From: an uncultured Gemmatimonadales bacterium
GTDB taxonomy: Bacteria > Gemmatimonadota > Gemmatimonadetes > Longimicrobiales > Gaopeijiaceae
Direction: 5' to 3'
Assembly (NCBI GenBank): GCA_937919655.1
Contig: CALFPJ010000063.1
Coordinates: forward strand, 1 to 64,000
DNA length: 64,000 nt
The notes beneath the pieces are model-generated. The model did not search any database. It was not told where the DNA came from and saw nothing but the letters and a program-made list of their open reading frames with translations. Numbering within the stretch: position 1 is the first letter of the stretch; each line of letters begins with the position of its first letter. Position numbers and translations under genes: made by a program. This document shows, one piece after another, positions 1 through 10,439 of this stretch.

Positions 1-56
1 CTGGTCTGGCGAGCCCCCTGCGCGCGGGCCACTGTACTTCTTCAACATCCTTCTAG
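1..56 (-). mobile_element. End of a CTAG-bounded palindromic repeat (MITE-like), cut by the window edge
   Basis: Read on the minus strand from 56 to 1, this stretch matches the left end of the complete element at 19805-20110 at 52 of 56 positions. It starts with CTAG, then an 11-nt block (AAGGATGTTGA), then AGAAGTACAGTGGC. The rest of the copy is outside the window. It ends 49 bases before the gcvP start codon. No transposase is visible, so it is probably a non-autonomous element. CTAG ends fit the TA/CTAG target preference known for IS630/Tc1-mariner transposases; that link is inference. Confidence 0.75.
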
Positions 57-89
57 GGCCGCGTCCTGTCTTCGGGCGGTCGCGGCCCT
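55..89 (+). promoter_or_regulatory. Stem-loop in the gcvP leader
   Basis: AGGGCCGCG (55-63) and CGCGGCCCT (81-89) form a perfect 9-bp inverted repeat around a 17-nt loop. It lies between the repeat end at 56 and the gcvP start at 106. No T-run follows, so it is not an obvious intrinsic terminator. It may be a leader structure or the end of the upstream transcript. I see no glycine riboswitch fold, although too little upstream sequence is present to rule one out. Confidence 0.4.
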
Positions 90-105
90 CTCCTGTGAGA
101 GAACC

Positions 106-2985
106 ATGAATCGAATTGACGCTCCTGCAGATTTTGCCGCTCGGCACCTGGGCCCCCGCAAGGCCGACGTCGAGCATATGCTCGACGTCCTGGGTTACGA
201 TTCGCTCGACGGACTCGTCGACGACACCGTGCCGGCTTCGATTCGCATGAGCGGTGCGTTGGCGCTGCCCGAGGCGCTGACCGAGGCACAGTTGTTGGGG
301 CGGCTGCGCGAGATCTCGTCCGGCAACAAGGTGTTTCGTTCCTACCTTGGGCTCGGATACAGCGACACGATCGTCCCCGGGGTGATTCTCCGTAACATCA
401 TGGAGAACCCGGGATGGTACACGCAGTACTCGCCGTACCAGGCGGAAATCGCCCAGGGGAGGCTGGAAGCGCTGCTGAACTACCAGACCATGGTCATCGA
501 TCTGACCGGACTCCCGATCGCGAACGCTTCCCTGCTTGATGAAGCGACGGCCGCGGCGGAGGCGATGCACCTCTCCCACGCAGAGACTCGGGGAGACGCC
601 AACGTCTTCTTCGTGTCCGAGCTGTGCCATCCCCAGACCATCGCCGTGTTGAAGACCCGGGCCTGGCCTCTCGGCATTGAAGTGGTGGTCGGAGACCACA
701 TGAAGTTCGAACTCAGCGACAAGGTGTTTGGGGTGCTTCTCCAGTATCCGGCGACGGACGGCGGCGTCATCGACTACCGTGCTTTCGTGTCTCGGGCGAG
801 GGTCCTCGGTGCGGTCGTGACCGTTGCTAGCGATCTGATGTCCCTCGCATTGCTCACCCCCCCAGGGGAGTGGGGCGCGGATCTAGTGGTCGGTAATTCG
901 CAGCGTTTTGGGGTGCCGATGGGCTTCGGTGGTCCCCACGCTGCGTTCATGGCCGCGGCGGACTCGTTCAAGCGGAAGTTGCCGGGGCGCATCATTGGAG
1001 TTTCGGTGGATGCGGATGGCAATCCGGCCCTACGGATGGCTCTCCAGACTCGCGAGCAACACATTCGCCGGGAGAAGGCCACGTCGAATATCTGCACGGC
1101 GCAGGTCCTGTTGGCGATTATGGCGGGCGCCTATGCCGTGTATCATGGGCCGGAGGGGATTCGGGCCATTGCGACCCGCGTTCGGAACCTCGCTGGCGTG
1201 CTGGCCGGGGGGCTGGGACTGCTAGGGCATGAACTCATGACCCAGACGTTCTTCGACACCATCCGAGTCCGGCCCAGCATGGACGTGGGCGACGTGCTCG
1301 CGCGTGCGCTCGCCCATGGCATCAACCTTCGAGATTTCCGTGATGGGACCCTAGGTATCGCTCTGGATGAGGTCACTACACCAGACGACATCGATGCCCT
1401 TTTTACGGTCTTCAGCGATGGGAAGGCGGCCGACTTCACTGCGCGCGGACTTGCTGAGCGTGGTGGGGCTCCGGAACTGCCAGAGTGGGCGAATCGCAGC
1501 TCGGCGTACCTCACGCACGAGGTGTTCAACAAGTACCACTCCGAAACCGAGATGCTTCGGTATCTGCATAAACTGGAGTCGCGTGACCTGTCGTTGAATG
1601 CGAGCATGATCCCACTTGGGTCCTGCACGATGAAGCTGAACGCCACCAGTCAAATGGAGGGCGTCACCTGGCCTGAGTTCGGCCGCATGCACCCGTTCGC
1701 CCCGATCGACCAGGCGGCCGGATACGCGACCATCTTCTCTGAGTTGGAGAGCTGGCTTGCTGAAATCAGTGGCTTTACGGCGACGTCCCTGCAGCCCAAT
1801 TCGGGCGCGCAAGGCGAGTACACGGGACTGCTGACGATCCGGGCTTACCACGAGGATCGCGGTGACCATCACCGAACGGTTTGTCTGATTCCTGCGTCTG
1901 CGCACGGCACGAATCCTGCGAGCGCGGTGATGGCCGGCATGAAGGTCGTGGTGGTCAAGAGCACCGAGGAAGGCACGATCGACCTGTCAGATCTCCTCGG
2001 CAAGGCGACCGAGAACGCGGACAATCTTGCGGCGATTATGGTCACGTATCCGTCGACACATGGGGTGTTCGAGGAGAAGATCCGTGACGTCTGCCGCATC
2101 GTTCATGAAAACGGTGGCTTGGTCTATCTCGATGGAGCCAACCTCAACGCCCAGGTCGGGCTCGCGAGGCCAGGGGATTACGGCGCCGATGTGTGCCACA
2201 TCAATCTCCACAAGACGTTCGCCATTCCACACGGCGGCGGTGGCCCCGGCATGGGCCCCATCTGTGTGAACGACAAGCTCGCCCCGTATCTGCCGGGGCA
2301 TCCGCTCCAAAAGGTCGGAGGCGAGAAGGCGATCGGCCCGGTGTGCGCGGCGGCCTGGGGCAGCGCGAGCATTCTGCCGATTTCGTGGGCGTATATCGCG
2401 ATGCTGGGCCCGGACGGGGTTCGGCGTGCGTCGGAGATCGCCATTCTGAGCGCGAACTACATGGCGAAGCGCCTAGAGGCCTACTACGACATTCTGTACC
2501 GCGGTGAGAAGGGGCTCGTGGCCCATGAGTTCATCGTAGACCTACGTCCGCTCAAAAAAGCCACAGGCATCACTGAAGAGGACGTCGCCAAGCGCTTGAT
2601 CGACTACGGCTTCCACGCGCCGACGGTGTCGTTCCCGGTGGCGGGCACGCTCATGATCGAGCCGACGGAAAGTGAGCCTCGCGCAGAGCTTGATCGTTTG
2701 GTGAACGCGTTGGTGTCGATTCGTGCCGAGATTGAGCAGGTTGAGCTGGGCCTGTCTGATGCCACGGACAACGCGCTCAAGAATGCCCCGCATACCGCGG
2801 CGATGGTAACCGCCGATGAGTGGAACCACGCCTACACCCGATCCCATGCTGCCTACCCGGCCGGATGGACGCGGGACTTCAAGTTTTGGCCGCACGTAAG
2901 GCGGGTCGACAACGCGTACGGCGACCGCAACCTGATTTGTGCGTGCCCGCCGATTGAGGCGTACATGGAGGCATCGGGAGACTGA
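106..2985 (+). CDS. gcvP: Glycine dehydrogenase (decarboxylating), P protein
   Basis: The P protein of the glycine cleavage system decarboxylates glycine with PLP and passes the aminomethyl group to lipoyl-GcvH in the cytoplasm. At 959 residues it is the usual length for the one-chain (fused alpha/beta) form. The N-terminal half has the RHLGPR start motif and the C-terminal half has the PLP-lysine region [18 protein letters not shown], with Lys near residue 703. The ATG at 106 follows a weak purine-rich site (GAGAG). GcvT and GcvH are not in the window and may lie upstream. A lipoate/octanoate ligase follows at 3759, which fits because GcvH needs lipoylation. Family and boundaries are secure. 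Confidence 0.97.
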   Translation: MNRIDAPADFAARHLGPRKADVEHMLDVLGYDSLDGLVDDTVPASIRMSGALALPEALTEAQLLGRLREISSGNKVFRSYLGLGYSDTIVPGVILRNIMENPGWYTQYSPYQAEIAQGRLEALLNYQTMVIDLTGLPIANASLLDEATAAAEAMHLSHAETRGDANVFFVSELCHPQTIAVLKTRAWPLGIEVVVGDHMKFELSDKVFGVLLQYPATDGGVIDYRAFVSRARVLGAVVTVASDLMSLALLTPPGEWGADLVVGNSQRFGVPMGFGGPHAAFMAAADSFKRKLPGRIIGVSVDADGNPALRMALQTREQHIRREKATSNICTAQVLLAIMAGAYAVYHGPEGIRAIATRVRNLAGVLAGGLGLLGHELMTQTFFDTIRVRPSMDVGDVLARALAHGINLRDFRDGTLGIALDEVTTPDDIDALFTVFSDGKAADFTARGLAERGGAPELPEWANRSSAYLTHEVFNKYHSETEMLRYLHKLESRDLSLNASMIPLGSCTMKLNATSQMEGVTWPEFGRMHPFAPIDQAAGYATIFSELESWLAEISGFTATSLQPNSGAQGEYTGLLTIRAYHEDRGDHHRTVCLIPASAHGTNPASAVMAGMKVVVVKSTEEGTIDLSDLLGKATENADNLAAIMVTYPSTHGVFEEKIRDVCRIVHENGGLVYLDGANLNAQVGLARPGDYGADVCHINLHKTFAIPHGGGGPGMGPICVNDKLAPYLPGHPLQKVGGEKAIGPVCAAAWGSASILPISWAYIAMLGPDGVRRASEIAILSANYMAKRLEAYYDILYRGEKGLVAHEFIVDLRPLKKATGITEEDVAKRLIDYGFHAPTVSFPVAGTLMIEPTESEPRAELDRLVNALVSIRAEIEQVELGLSDATDNALKNAPHTAAMVTADEWNHAYTRSHAAYPAGWTRDFKFWPHVRRVDNAYGDRNLICACPPIEAYMEASGD

Positions 2986-3031
2986 GTTCTTTGTCTGCGG
3001 CGCGGAATTACCGCTGACCTGCAGGAAGTCC

Positions 3032-3759
3032 ATGTTCAGTCGTACAAGCGGCTCAACGACCTGCGGGGCACCAGATTTGGCAAAACTTACGTTCTACGGA
3101 CACGCCACGTTCGGAATAGAGACTGACGATGGTGTCCGACTGGTTATCGATCCGTTCTTCGGAGATAACCCCGTCTGTGACCACCCCGTTGCCGACGTAG
3201 AGGCCGACTTCATCCTTCTCACGCACGGCCACTACGACCATGTGGCCGACGCGATTCCTCTGGCTGAGAGGACCGGCGCGACCATCATCGCGTCGTACGA
3301 ACTTGCCACCTTCTTCGAGCAGAAAGGCCTCACCGTAAGCCGCAGGGGATTGGCGGTGGGGTCACCTATTTTTTTGGATATGTGAAAATGACCCCGGCGC
3401 TCCACGGCGCGAAGCTTGAACTTCCGGGGGGCGAGGCCTTCTCCACAGTGCCGGGCGGCCTTCTCATCAACCTCACCGCTGGCCAACGTCTCTATCATGC
3501 CGGAGACACTGCTCTTTTGACTGATATGCAGCTTCTGAGAGGTCAAGTCGACGTTGCGATTCTCCCAATCGGCGATCGGTATACGATGGGCCCCGCAGAT
3601 GCAGTGCGGGCCATCGAATTCATTGAGCCGCATGTGGTGGTTCCGTGCCATTACAACACATGGCCGCCCATCGCGCAGGACGGAGAAGCGTTTAAGGATG
3701 CGGTTGGAGACAGGGCCCGGGTTCAACTGATGGTGCCTGGCCAGGAACTGACGTTCTGA
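3032..3759 (+). pseudogene. UPF0173-type metal-dependent hydrolase, split by a frameshift
   Basis: A metallo-beta-lactamase-fold hydrolase of the UPF0173/UlaG-like kind, about 240 residues when joined. The first frame carries the GHATF start, the DPFF segment and the zinc motif THGHYDH, then ends in TGA at 3383-3385. The second frame resumes at once with KMTPALHG, then YHAGDTAL and the C-terminal VVPCHYNTWP. One extra T in the seven-T run at 3370-3375 would give a continuous protein reading PIFFGYVKMTPALHG. Zero-frame codons ATT TTT TTG contain T_TTT_TTG, a -1 slippery heptamer, so programmed frameshifting is possible. A mutation or a homopolymer consensus error is more likely. The start could be ATG 3032 (AGGA upstream) or TTG 3077. 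The gene ends overlapping the next start codon. Confidence 0.8.
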
Positions 3760-4547
3760 TGTCAAAACCCGTGGCAGGCGTTGGACTCAAATGGCGCGTC
3801 ATCCGGGACGAACCCTTGTCGGGTACCCGCAACATGGCGCTCGATCATGCTTTGGCGATGTCGCCGCGCCCGGGAGAGGGCGTCTTGCGGCTGTACTCCT
3901 GGCAGTCGCCTACCGTCTCGTTCGGCCGCAACGAACCAGCGAAGGATGTCTACGATACGGTTGCGGCGGCTCGGTGCGGGGTCGAGTTCGTGCGCAGGCC
4001 TACCGGCGGGCGAGCGGTTCTACACGATATGGAAGCCACCTACGCGGTGGTGGTGCCCGACCGCATGTTTGGCGGCCCCAAGGGCGTCTATCTCAAGGTT
4101 AACCAAGGGCTAGCGCACGGCCTCGGTCAGCTCGGGGCTGCGGTTTCGGTTTCCGAAGGAGGCTTGGCGCTCCCCCCAGACTCGGGGCCATGTTTTCAGG
4201 TGCCGGCCCCGGGTGAGGTGATGGCTGCTGGCCGGAAGCTCGTGGGGAGTGCGCAAGTGAGGCTAGGCAGTGCGATCTTGCAGCACGGGTCGATCATCAT
4301 ACATGGCGACCAATCACTTCTGAGTACGCTGGGCAACGGAGCGGAAGACGCCCCCCCACCGGCGACGCTCTTTTCCCTGATTGGTGAGGTCGATGGAGAG
4401 GACGTGGCAGATGCTCTGACCGAGGGGCTGCAGTTGGCCTTGGGAGGAACGTGGGACGAGGGCGAGTACCGCTCTGGTGAGCTGGCTGAAGCTGACTGGC
4501 TCGAAGGTGAGCGCTACAACAACCAAGACTGGACCTGGCGTGTGTAA
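3759..4547 (+). CDS. Lipoate-protein ligase / octanoyltransferase family protein (LplA/LipM-like)
   Basis: A 262-residue member of the BPL/LplA/LipB superfamily, which attaches octanoate or lipoate to lipoyl domains such as GcvH and the 2-oxoacid dehydrogenase E2 subunits. Visible motifs are the N-terminal NMALDHAL, RLYSWQSPTVSFGRNE, the RRPTGGRAVLHD substrate loop near residue 90, and GRKLVGSAQVR around residue 163. A cysteine in GPCFQVP near residue 145 sits where LipM octanoyltransferases carry their nucleophile, so LipM-type transfer is as likely as ATP-dependent ligation. The ATG overlaps the stop of the preceding hydrolase by one base. Linkage to gcvP supports a role in lipoylating the glycine cleavage system. 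The exact subtype is not settled by sequence reading. Confidence 0.85.
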   Translation: MSKPVAGVGLKWRVIRDEPLSGTRNMALDHALAMSPRPGEGVLRLYSWQSPTVSFGRNEPAKDVYDTVAAARCGVEFVRRPTGGRAVLHDMEATYAVVVPDRMFGGPKGVYLKVNQGLAHGLGQLGAAVSVSEGGLALPPDSGPCFQVPAPGEVMAAGRKLVGSAQVRLGSAILQHGSIIIHGDQSLLSTLGNGAEDAPPPATLFSLIGEVDGEDVADALTEGLQLALGGTWDEGEYRSGELAEADWLEGERYNNQDWTWRV

Positions 4548-4569
4548 CGATCCGTTCGGAGGGCGTTCG

Positions 4570-6273
4570 ATGAAGAAGGAACTGGCGGTTCTGGTAGCGG
4601 TGCTCGTCTCGGCTTGTGGTGGCGACGCGCGCGTGACGTCGAACGATCCTTTCTGCCAAAGGGTCCTGCCCACGGTAGAGGCATTCTTAGGTCAGGCGCG
4701 GGCGGCCAATCCGGTCCCGAACGATGAACGCTACGGTGGGACCGTGGTGATGGGTGGCATCGGTGAGTTGCGCGGGGGCATGAACCCGGTCGCCCCAATC
4801 GACCACTCGGCCATTCAGCATCACCAGTTCGTGAACCTGATGACGCTTATCGACTACGATGAAAATTTCGATGCACGTCCCTACTTAGCCGAGTCGTGGG
4901 ATGTCTCCGAAGACCAAAGCGAGATCACGTTCCATCTTCGCCGAGACGTCGTTTGGCACGACGGCGAGCAAACGGACGCCCACGACGTGGCTTTCACCTA
5001 TAGGACGGTCATGAATCCAGCTGTTGGGTTCGGAAATCCGGCGTACTGGGACCACTACGACAAGAGCGCCGAGGGAATCGAAGTCATTGATGACTTCACC
5101 GTAAGGATGAGGCTGCGCCCGCATGCCGAGTTCCTCGATCCGTGGCGTTCGGTGGCGATTCTCCCTGAACATCTTCTTGGTGACGTGCCAGCTCAGGAAC
5201 TGGCCGAACATCCGTTCGGGACGCAGTGCCCTGTGGGCAACGGTCCCTTCGTATTCGATTCGCACAGCCCGTCTGAGCGCTGGGTGTTCGTCGCGAACCC
5301 GGCATTTCCCCAGGGCCTGGGCGGTCGTCCGTTCTACGACCGATACATCTTTAGAGTGATTCCTGACCAGACCGCGCTCCTTACCGAGCTGATGACGGAA
5401 AGCATCGACGCCTACATCACTGTCAGGCCGAACCAAGCCCAGCAGATCATCGACAACCCGAACGTCGACTTTCTCAATTTTAGGTTCCGGAATTTCGTGA
5501 TGGTCGCCTGGAATGCGCGGCGTCCTCAGCTCGCTGACCCGCGCGTGAGGCGGGCCATTACCATGGCCACAAACCGCGAGGAGATCGTCCAGGCGATCCA
5601 GGGGGGATACGCCGTCGTGGCCAACTCCTCCGTGCCGCCGTTCCACTGGGCCTACCGCGGCTTTGGAGCCGAGGACATGGCGTACAACGCCGCCTCTGCT
5701 GCCGCTCTGTTGGACGAGGCGGGCTGGATAGATCGCGACGGGGACGGTGTGCGGGAGAATGCAGACGGGCTCCCACTCGCGGTCTCGATCAAATACAACA
5801 CAGGTAACCAGGAGCGGCAGGACATTGCCGAGATCCTGCAGGCTCAGTTAGGCGGCGTGGGTATTCGAGTAACTCCGGAGGTCGTCGACTTCGGCGCGCT
5901 CCTCGGTCAGATCAGCGATCCTGACTCCCGTGATTTCGACGGAGTGGTCATGGGTTGGGTGCCAGAGTTCAAACTCGATGACATGGATCTATTTCACTCG
6001 GCCCGGACTAACGAACCGAACGCGTGGACTGGGACCGACAATCCTGAGATTGATCGCTTGCTTGAGGCATTGAGTTTCTCGGTTGATCGTGACGAGACGG
6101 CCCGTCTGTGGGCGGAGTATGAAGTCGTTCTTAATGAAGAGCACCCCTTCACGTTCTTCTACTTCCCCGACCGACTGACTGGGGTGAACAAGCGCGTTCG
6201 TGGTGTGCACATGGACGCTCGCGGGGAGTGGACCAACCTGAAGGACTGGTACCTGGATCCGGAGAGGCGGTAG
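4570..6273 (+). CDS. Peptide ABC transporter substrate-binding lipoprotein (SBP_bac_5 / DppA-OppA type)
   Basis: The solute receptor of a peptide importer, 567 residues, lipid-anchored in the periplasm. The start is ATG 4570 because GGAGG lies about six bases upstream and the product then begins with a short lipoprotein signal peptide ending LVSAC (lipobox Cys near residue 17). Family-typical segments follow: PYLAESWDVSEDQSE and LRRDVVWHDGE in the first lobe, and a late DWYLDPERR C-terminus. A longer frame begins at 4477 but would lose the lipobox. It opens the five-gene transporter operon that runs to 10432. The substrate (di- or oligopeptides, perhaps other solutes) cannot be read from sequence. 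Confidence 0.92.
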   Translation: MKKELAVLVAVLVSACGGDARVTSNDPFCQRVLPTVEAFLGQARAANPVPNDERYGGTVVMGGIGELRGGMNPVAPIDHSAIQHHQFVNLMTLIDYDENFDARPYLAESWDVSEDQSEITFHLRRDVVWHDGEQTDAHDVAFTYRTVMNPAVGFGNPAYWDHYDKSAEGIEVIDDFTVRMRLRPHAEFLDPWRSVAILPEHLLGDVPAQELAEHPFGTQCPVGNGPFVFDSHSPSERWVFVANPAFPQGLGGRPFYDRYIFRVIPDQTALLTELMTESIDAYITVRPNQAQQIIDNPNVDFLNFRFRNFVMVAWNARRPQLADPRVRRAITMATNREEIVQAIQGGYAVVANSSVPPFHWAYRGFGAEDMAYNAASAAALLDEAGWIDRDGDGVRENADGLPLAVSIKYNTGNQERQDIAEILQAQLGGVGIRVTPEVVDFGALLGQISDPDSRDFDGVVMGWVPEFKLDDMDLFHSARTNEPNAWTGTDNPEIDRLLEALSFSVDRDETARLWAEYEVVLNEEHPFTFFYFPDRLTGVNKRVRGVHMDARGEWTNLKDWYLDPERR

Positions 6274-6314
6274 CCTGTCGCCCCGGACTCGGCCACTCTG
6301 ACTGACTAACGCCT

Positions 6315-7301
6315 TTGGTCAAGTACCTCCTCTACCGTTTGGTTGCTGCGGTTCCGCTGGTATTGGGCATCTCCACGATCATATTTTTTGTGATGAGTGC
6401 GGCCCCGGGGGACATGGTGGATATCATGATCCGACCGGGAATGACCGCGGAGGTCGCCGAACAGCTGCGGGCCAATCATGGGCTCGGTCAACCGATCGTC
6501 GTCCGTTATGTGAGATGGATGGTGGATACGCTGCGTGGTGACTTTGGCTACAGCGTACTGCACGGTCGGCCGGTACTCGACATCATCAGAAGCCACTTGC
6601 CACGCACGTTGATTCTCTCGCTCACAGCGCTGGCGGTTGCCTTCTTTTCTGGCATCGTCCTCGGCACCATCCAGGCCATTCGGCAGTACTCATGGCTCGA
6701 CTCGGGCTTGAGCGTCGTGCTGCTGTTTTTCTACTCGATGCCGTCCTTTTGGCTCGCGTACATGCTGATTCTCACCTTCAGTCTGTTTGCGCGGAACGTG
6801 TGGGAATGGCCGATGTGGTTTCCGGCTGCCGGAATGCTCGGCACTGACCACGAGGGCCTGTCCTTTGTCGCGCGGGTTGCGGATCGTATGCGCTTCATGG
6901 TGCTGCCGACCTTGTCTCTCTCTTTGGTCCTCACCGCAGGCATTGCTCGATACATGCGCGGGAGCATGCTGGAGGTCGTCCGACAGGATTTCGTCCGCAC
7001 GGCTCGGGCGAAGGGACTCCCGGAACGTGCCGTGGTCTTTAAGCACGCACTCCGTAACGCTCTCCTCCCGGTCATCACACTGCTTGGGCTCTATATACCG
7101 GTCCTCTTTAGCGGCACGGTGATCATCGAGAAGGTCTTTGCCTGGCCAGGTATGGGCACGTTGCTGATCCAAGCGATTGAGGCCCGCGACTACATGCTCG
7201 TCATGGGTGCGAGTTTCTTCTTCGCGCTCATGGTGATTGTCGGCAACTTGATTGCAGACGTCCTGTACGCCGTGGTTGACCCCCGGATTCGGTATGAGTG
7301 A
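6315..7301 (+). CDS. Peptide ABC transporter permease (DppB-type)
   Basis: The first inner-membrane permease of the importer, 328 residues with about six transmembrane helices. It has the DppB-type N-terminus YLLYRLVAAVPLVLGIS and the EAA loop RTARAKGLPERAVVFKHALRNALLPV near residues 225-255, which contacts the ATPases. The end, VDPRIRYE, is typical of the family. The predicted start is TTG 6315. Its stop overlaps the next start by eight bases, so the permeases are probably translationally coupled. Confidence 0.93.
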   Translation: MVKYLLYRLVAAVPLVLGISTIIFFVMSAAPGDMVDIMIRPGMTAEVAEQLRANHGLGQPIVVRYVRWMVDTLRGDFGYSVLHGRPVLDIIRSHLPRTLILSLTALAVAFFSGIVLGTIQAIRQYSWLDSGLSVVLLFFYSMPSFWLAYMLILTFSLFARNVWEWPMWFPAAGMLGTDHEGLSFVARVADRMRFMVLPTLSLSLVLTAGIARYMRGSMLEVVRQDFVRTARAKGLPERAVVFKHALRNALLPVITLLGLYIPVLFSGTVIIEKVFAWPGMGTLLIQAIEARDYMLVMGASFFFALMVIVGNLIADVLYAVVDPRIRYE

Positions 7302-8430
7302 GGATGGCGCGGTCCACGGGCTTCGCCGAGGTGGGGCGCCGCTCACGGCGATCCTGCCGGGCGCCCCGCAGCTTCTGGCCGGCCGTTGGGGTGCGGGGAC
7401 GGTCGCGCTTTTGGTTTGGCTCGGCTCTTGGTGGGTGCTCATCGCGCGGCGTCATTCGTTGGCCGACGTCTGGGCCGCTGGCTGGGACGGCCCTCTCGCG
7501 ATTACGACGCTCCTAGGGGCACTCGTGTCCTGCTGGGTGTGGTCGTTGCGCGATACCCTCGGGCCGGGTGGTCACAGAGATGTCAGCGTGGGTCAGTGGG
7601 GTCTAGCGTGCCGAGCCTTCTCGAAGAATCGGACAGCCGTGGTCGGGTTGATCGTGATCGTCGGGCTCTATTACGTGGCGCTGATCACTCCGTTGGTCAC
7701 GCCGGCGGACCCGTCCGCCCAAGGCAACCTGCTGACGGAGCGGTTTCTCCCGTTGTCTGCGGCGCACCGCCTCGGGACCGACCAGTACGGCCGGGATGTT
7801 CTCGCTCGCCTGCTCTACGGCGCGCGCATTTCCCTGACCATTGGTTTTGTAGCTGTGGGGATTAGTGTGAGTATCGGCACACTGGTGGGCGCCACTGCGG
7901 GCTACCTGGGTGGCATCGCTGACGCGGTGATCATGCGTTTCGTAGACATGATCATCTCCTTCCCTCGTTTGATCCTTCTTGTCACGATTGTTGCAGTGTT
8001 CGATCGATCCATCTTCTTGATCGTGGTGGTGCTGGGCCTGACACTGTGGCCCGGCACTGCGCGCATCGTGCGCGGAGAGGTCCTGAGTCTTCGTGAGCGC
8101 GAGTTCGTGCAGGCCGCCCGGGCCCTGGGTTACTCAACACGCCGCATCATACTGAGGCACATCATTCCCAACGCTCTAGCTCCGGTGATCGTGGCGGCGA
8201 CGCTCGGGATAGGGAACACCATTGTGCTCGAGGCGGGACTTTCCTTCCTTGGACTCGGTGTTGCGGGAACCCCGTCATGGGGCTCGATGGTGGCCGAGGG
8301 CCGTGGCGATCTTCTGAACGCGTGGTGGCTAGCGACGTTCCCGGGGCTGGCCATCGTCTTCACCGTGCTGTCCTTCAACCTCGTGGGCGACGGCTTGCGT
8401 GACGCGCTTGATCCGAGGCTCCGCACATGA
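7294..8430 (+). CDS. Peptide ABC transporter permease (DppC-type) with an extra N-terminal membrane region
   Basis: The second permease of the importer, 378 residues. The C-terminal 280 or so residues are canonical DppC: FSKNRTAVVGL entry helix, LGTDQYGRDVLARLLYGARISL, EAA loop ALGYSTRRIILRHIIPNALAP and the end GDGLRDALDPRL. About 85 residues precede this. They include PGAPQLLAGRWGAGTVALLVWLGSWW and a second hydrophobic stretch, giving two extra predicted helices. DppC proteins are usually near 290-300 residues, so this is an extension or fusion. ATG 7294 was chosen because it overlaps the dppB-type stop in the usual coupled way. Confidence 0.92.
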   Translation: MSEDGAVHGLRRGGAPLTAILPGAPQLLAGRWGAGTVALLVWLGSWWVLIARRHSLADVWAAGWDGPLAITTLLGALVSCWVWSLRDTLGPGGHRDVSVGQWGLACRAFSKNRTAVVGLIVIVGLYYVALITPLVTPADPSAQGNLLTERFLPLSAAHRLGTDQYGRDVLARLLYGARISLTIGFVAVGISVSIGTLVGATAGYLGGIADAVIMRFVDMIISFPRLILLVTIVAVFDRSIFLIVVVLGLTLWPGTARIVRGEVLSLREREFVQAARALGYSTRRIILRHIIPNALAPVIVAATLGIGNTIVLEAGLSFLGLGVAGTPSWGSMVAEGRGDLLNAWWLATFPGLAIVFTVLSFNLVGDGLRDALDPRLRT

Positions 8431-9425
8431 GCGAGATACTGCTTTCCATCAAAGACCTGCGCACCTGGTTCTTCACGGACCAGGGAGTCGCCAAGGCCGT
8501 GGATGGTGTGTCGTTCGAGGTCCGTGAGGGAGAGACGCTGGGGGTTGTCGGCGAATCGGGGTGCGGCAAGACGGTCACATCTCTGTCTGTGCTGGGCCTG
8601 CTCCCTCAACCGCCCGCGCGCATCATGGACGGAAGCTCCATACTGTTTGAAGGCGAAGAGCTCATTGGTGCTGATGAGCGGAGACTGCGTGGGCTAAGGG
8701 GCAATGAGATCTCGATGATCTTCCAGGAGCCCATGAGTTCGCTCAATCCGGTATTCTCGATTGGCGACCAAATCATAGAGGTGCTGCGACTGCACCGTGG
8801 TCTGGATCGAAAGGATGCCCGGGTCGAGGCCGCTCGCCTATTGCAGGAGGTCGGCATGGCCGAGCCGGACCGTCGCCTAGACGACTACCCGCACCAACTC
8901 TCTGGTGGCATGCGCCAACGGGTGATGATCGCGATGGCGCTTTCCTGTGAGCCCAAGCTCTTGATTGCCGACGAACCGACCACTGCGCTCGACGTGACCA
9001 TTCAGGCCCAGATCCTGGAATTGCTTGCGGATCTCAGGGGGCGCTACGGTATGTCGGTACTGCTCATCACCCACGACCTTGGTGTCGTCGCTGAGGTGTG
9101 TGATCGTGTCGTCGTGATGTACGCAGGACAGGTCGTAGAGACCGGAGACGTTGAAGAGATCTTCGCCGATCCGCAGCACCCGTACACGCGAGGCCTGCTG
9201 CGCTCTCTTCCTTCCTTGGACGTCCCAGAGCGGAGACTGAGTCCGATTCCCGGAATGGTCCCCAGCCCCATCGACTGGCCGCAGGGATGTCGCTTCCGGG
9301 ACCGTTGCGATTCGGCCGGTGACGGCTGCGAGGCGGAACAGTCGCTTGTCCATCTTGGCGATCACAGGGCAGTTCGTTGTTGGAAAGCTGCGGCGGAGTC
9401 CCTCGGGGGGGCTGCGGGATCATGA
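8427..9425 (+). CDS. Peptide ABC transporter ATP-binding protein (DppD-type)
   Basis: One of two ATPases that energise the peptide importer at the cytoplasmic face, 332 residues. Walker A GESGCGKT lies near residue 43, the Q-loop [10 protein letters not shown] near 103, the ABC signature LSGGMRQR near 157 and Walker [13 protein letters not shown] just after. A C-terminal oligopeptide/dipeptide extension contains the cysteine motif [15 protein letters not shown], which resembles the Fe-S-associated cysteines of DppD/OppD proteins. It overlaps the preceding and following genes by 4 bases (ATGA), so all five genes form one operon. Confidence 0.95.
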   Translation: MSEILLSIKDLRTWFFTDQGVAKAVDGVSFEVREGETLGVVGESGCGKTVTSLSVLGLLPQPPARIMDGSSILFEGEELIGADERRLRGLRGNEISMIFQEPMSSLNPVFSIGDQIIEVLRLHRGLDRKDARVEAARLLQEVGMAEPDRRLDDYPHQLSGGMRQRVMIAMALSCEPKLLIADEPTTALDVTIQAQILELLADLRGRYGMSVLLITHDLGVVAEVCDRVVVMYAGQVVETGDVEEIFADPQHPYTRGLLRSLPSLDVPERRLSPIPGMVPSPIDWPQGCRFRDRCDSAGDGCEAEQSLVHLGDHRAVRCWKAAAESLGGAAGS

Positions 9426-10432
9426 GTGGTCGCCAAGTGGATCGAACCGGAGAGCCGTTACTTCGGGTCCGAGACCTCGAGAAACACTTTCCGGTTCAAA
9501 AAGGTGTGTTCGGACGCGCGGAGAGAATGCTCAAGGCAGTGGACGGCGTCAGTTTCGATATTTATCGAGGCGAAACCCTCGGGCTCGTCGGTGAGTCCGG
9601 GTGTGGCAAGTCCACCACGGGTCGGGCGATTCTGCGGCTCATCGAGCCCACAGCAGGCTCTGTCCACTTTGACGGCATCGACGTCGGGGCGCTCGATCGC
9701 CAGGGCCTGAGGGGCCTGAGGCGGAGAACACAATTCGTGTTTCAAGATCCTTTCGGGTCGCTGAATCCACGTATGTCTGTGGGTGCCATGTTGGAAGAGG
9801 CGCTCTACGTCCACGGGCTGGGTCAGCCCGACCCGCGTGCCCGGGCGATGGAGTTGCTCGACCGAGTGGGTTTGCGACCCGAGCACATCGACCGGTATCC
9901 GCATGAGTTCAGTGGCGGACAACGCCAGAGACTGGGAATCGCGCGCGCCCTATCTGTGGAGCCAGATCTGCTCGTGTTGGATGAGCCGGTAAGCGCCCTG
10001 GATGTGTCCGTGCAGGCCCAAGTGATCAACCTGTTGGTAGACCTGCAGCGTGACCTAGGTCTGACGTATCTCTTCATTGCTCACGATCTTGCCCTAGTGG
10101 AGCACGTCAGTGACCGGGTTGCCGTCATGTATCTCGGACGCATGGTGGAGCTCGCCGATGTCCGAGCATTGTACCAGGATCCGCAGCATCCCTACACGAA
10201 AGCGCTCCTTTCTGCGGTGCCTCGCCCCGACCCTGTCGGTAGGGAGGGCAGGGAGCGAATCGTCCTCAAGGGAGACGTTCCCTCCCCCCTGAATCCACCG
10301 GGAGGGTGCCCTTTTCATACGCGCTGTCCTCACCCCCACAAGGACGCTCTATGTAGTGCGGATAGGCCACGTTTCGAGGGAAAGGGGGCCGGGCATTTCG
10401 CGGCATGTCATAAGGTAGGGAAGGGGGCCTGA
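9422..10432 (+). CDS. Peptide ABC transporter ATP-binding protein (DppF-type)
   Basis: The second ATPase of the importer, 336 residues. Motifs are [10 protein letters not shown] at the start, Walker [11 protein letters not shown]-loop [12 protein letters not shown], signature [15 protein letters not shown], Walker [15 protein letters not shown] and a C-terminal [18 protein letters not shown] cysteine segment. Start ATG 9422 overlaps the dppD-type stop (ATGA); a longer frame from 9377 is not needed. It is the last gene of the importer. The next gene has its own strong promoter beginning at 10440, so the operon ends here, although I see no clear hairpin terminator in the seven-base gap. Confidence 0.95.
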   Translation: MSGRQVDRTGEPLLRVRDLEKHFPVQKGVFGRAERMLKAVDGVSFDIYRGETLGLVGESGCGKSTTGRAILRLIEPTAGSVHFDGIDVGALDRQGLRGLRRRTQFVFQDPFGSLNPRMSVGAMLEEALYVHGLGQPDPRARAMELLDRVGLRPEHIDRYPHEFSGGQRQRLGIARALSVEPDLLVLDEPVSALDVSVQAQVINLLVDLQRDLGLTYLFIAHDLALVEHVSDRVAVMYLGRMVELADVRALYQDPQHPYTKALLSAVPRPDPVGREGRERIVLKGDVPSPLNPPGGCPFHTRCPHPHKDALCSADRPRFEGKGAGHFAACHKVGKGA

Positions 10433-10439
10433 ACGGGGC

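Noticed and set aside
1351..1905. Long antisense open frames over gcvP, maeB, pckA and other genes.
   Set aside because: They are arginine/serine-rich shadows of real genes in high-GC DNA, without start signals or family motifs.
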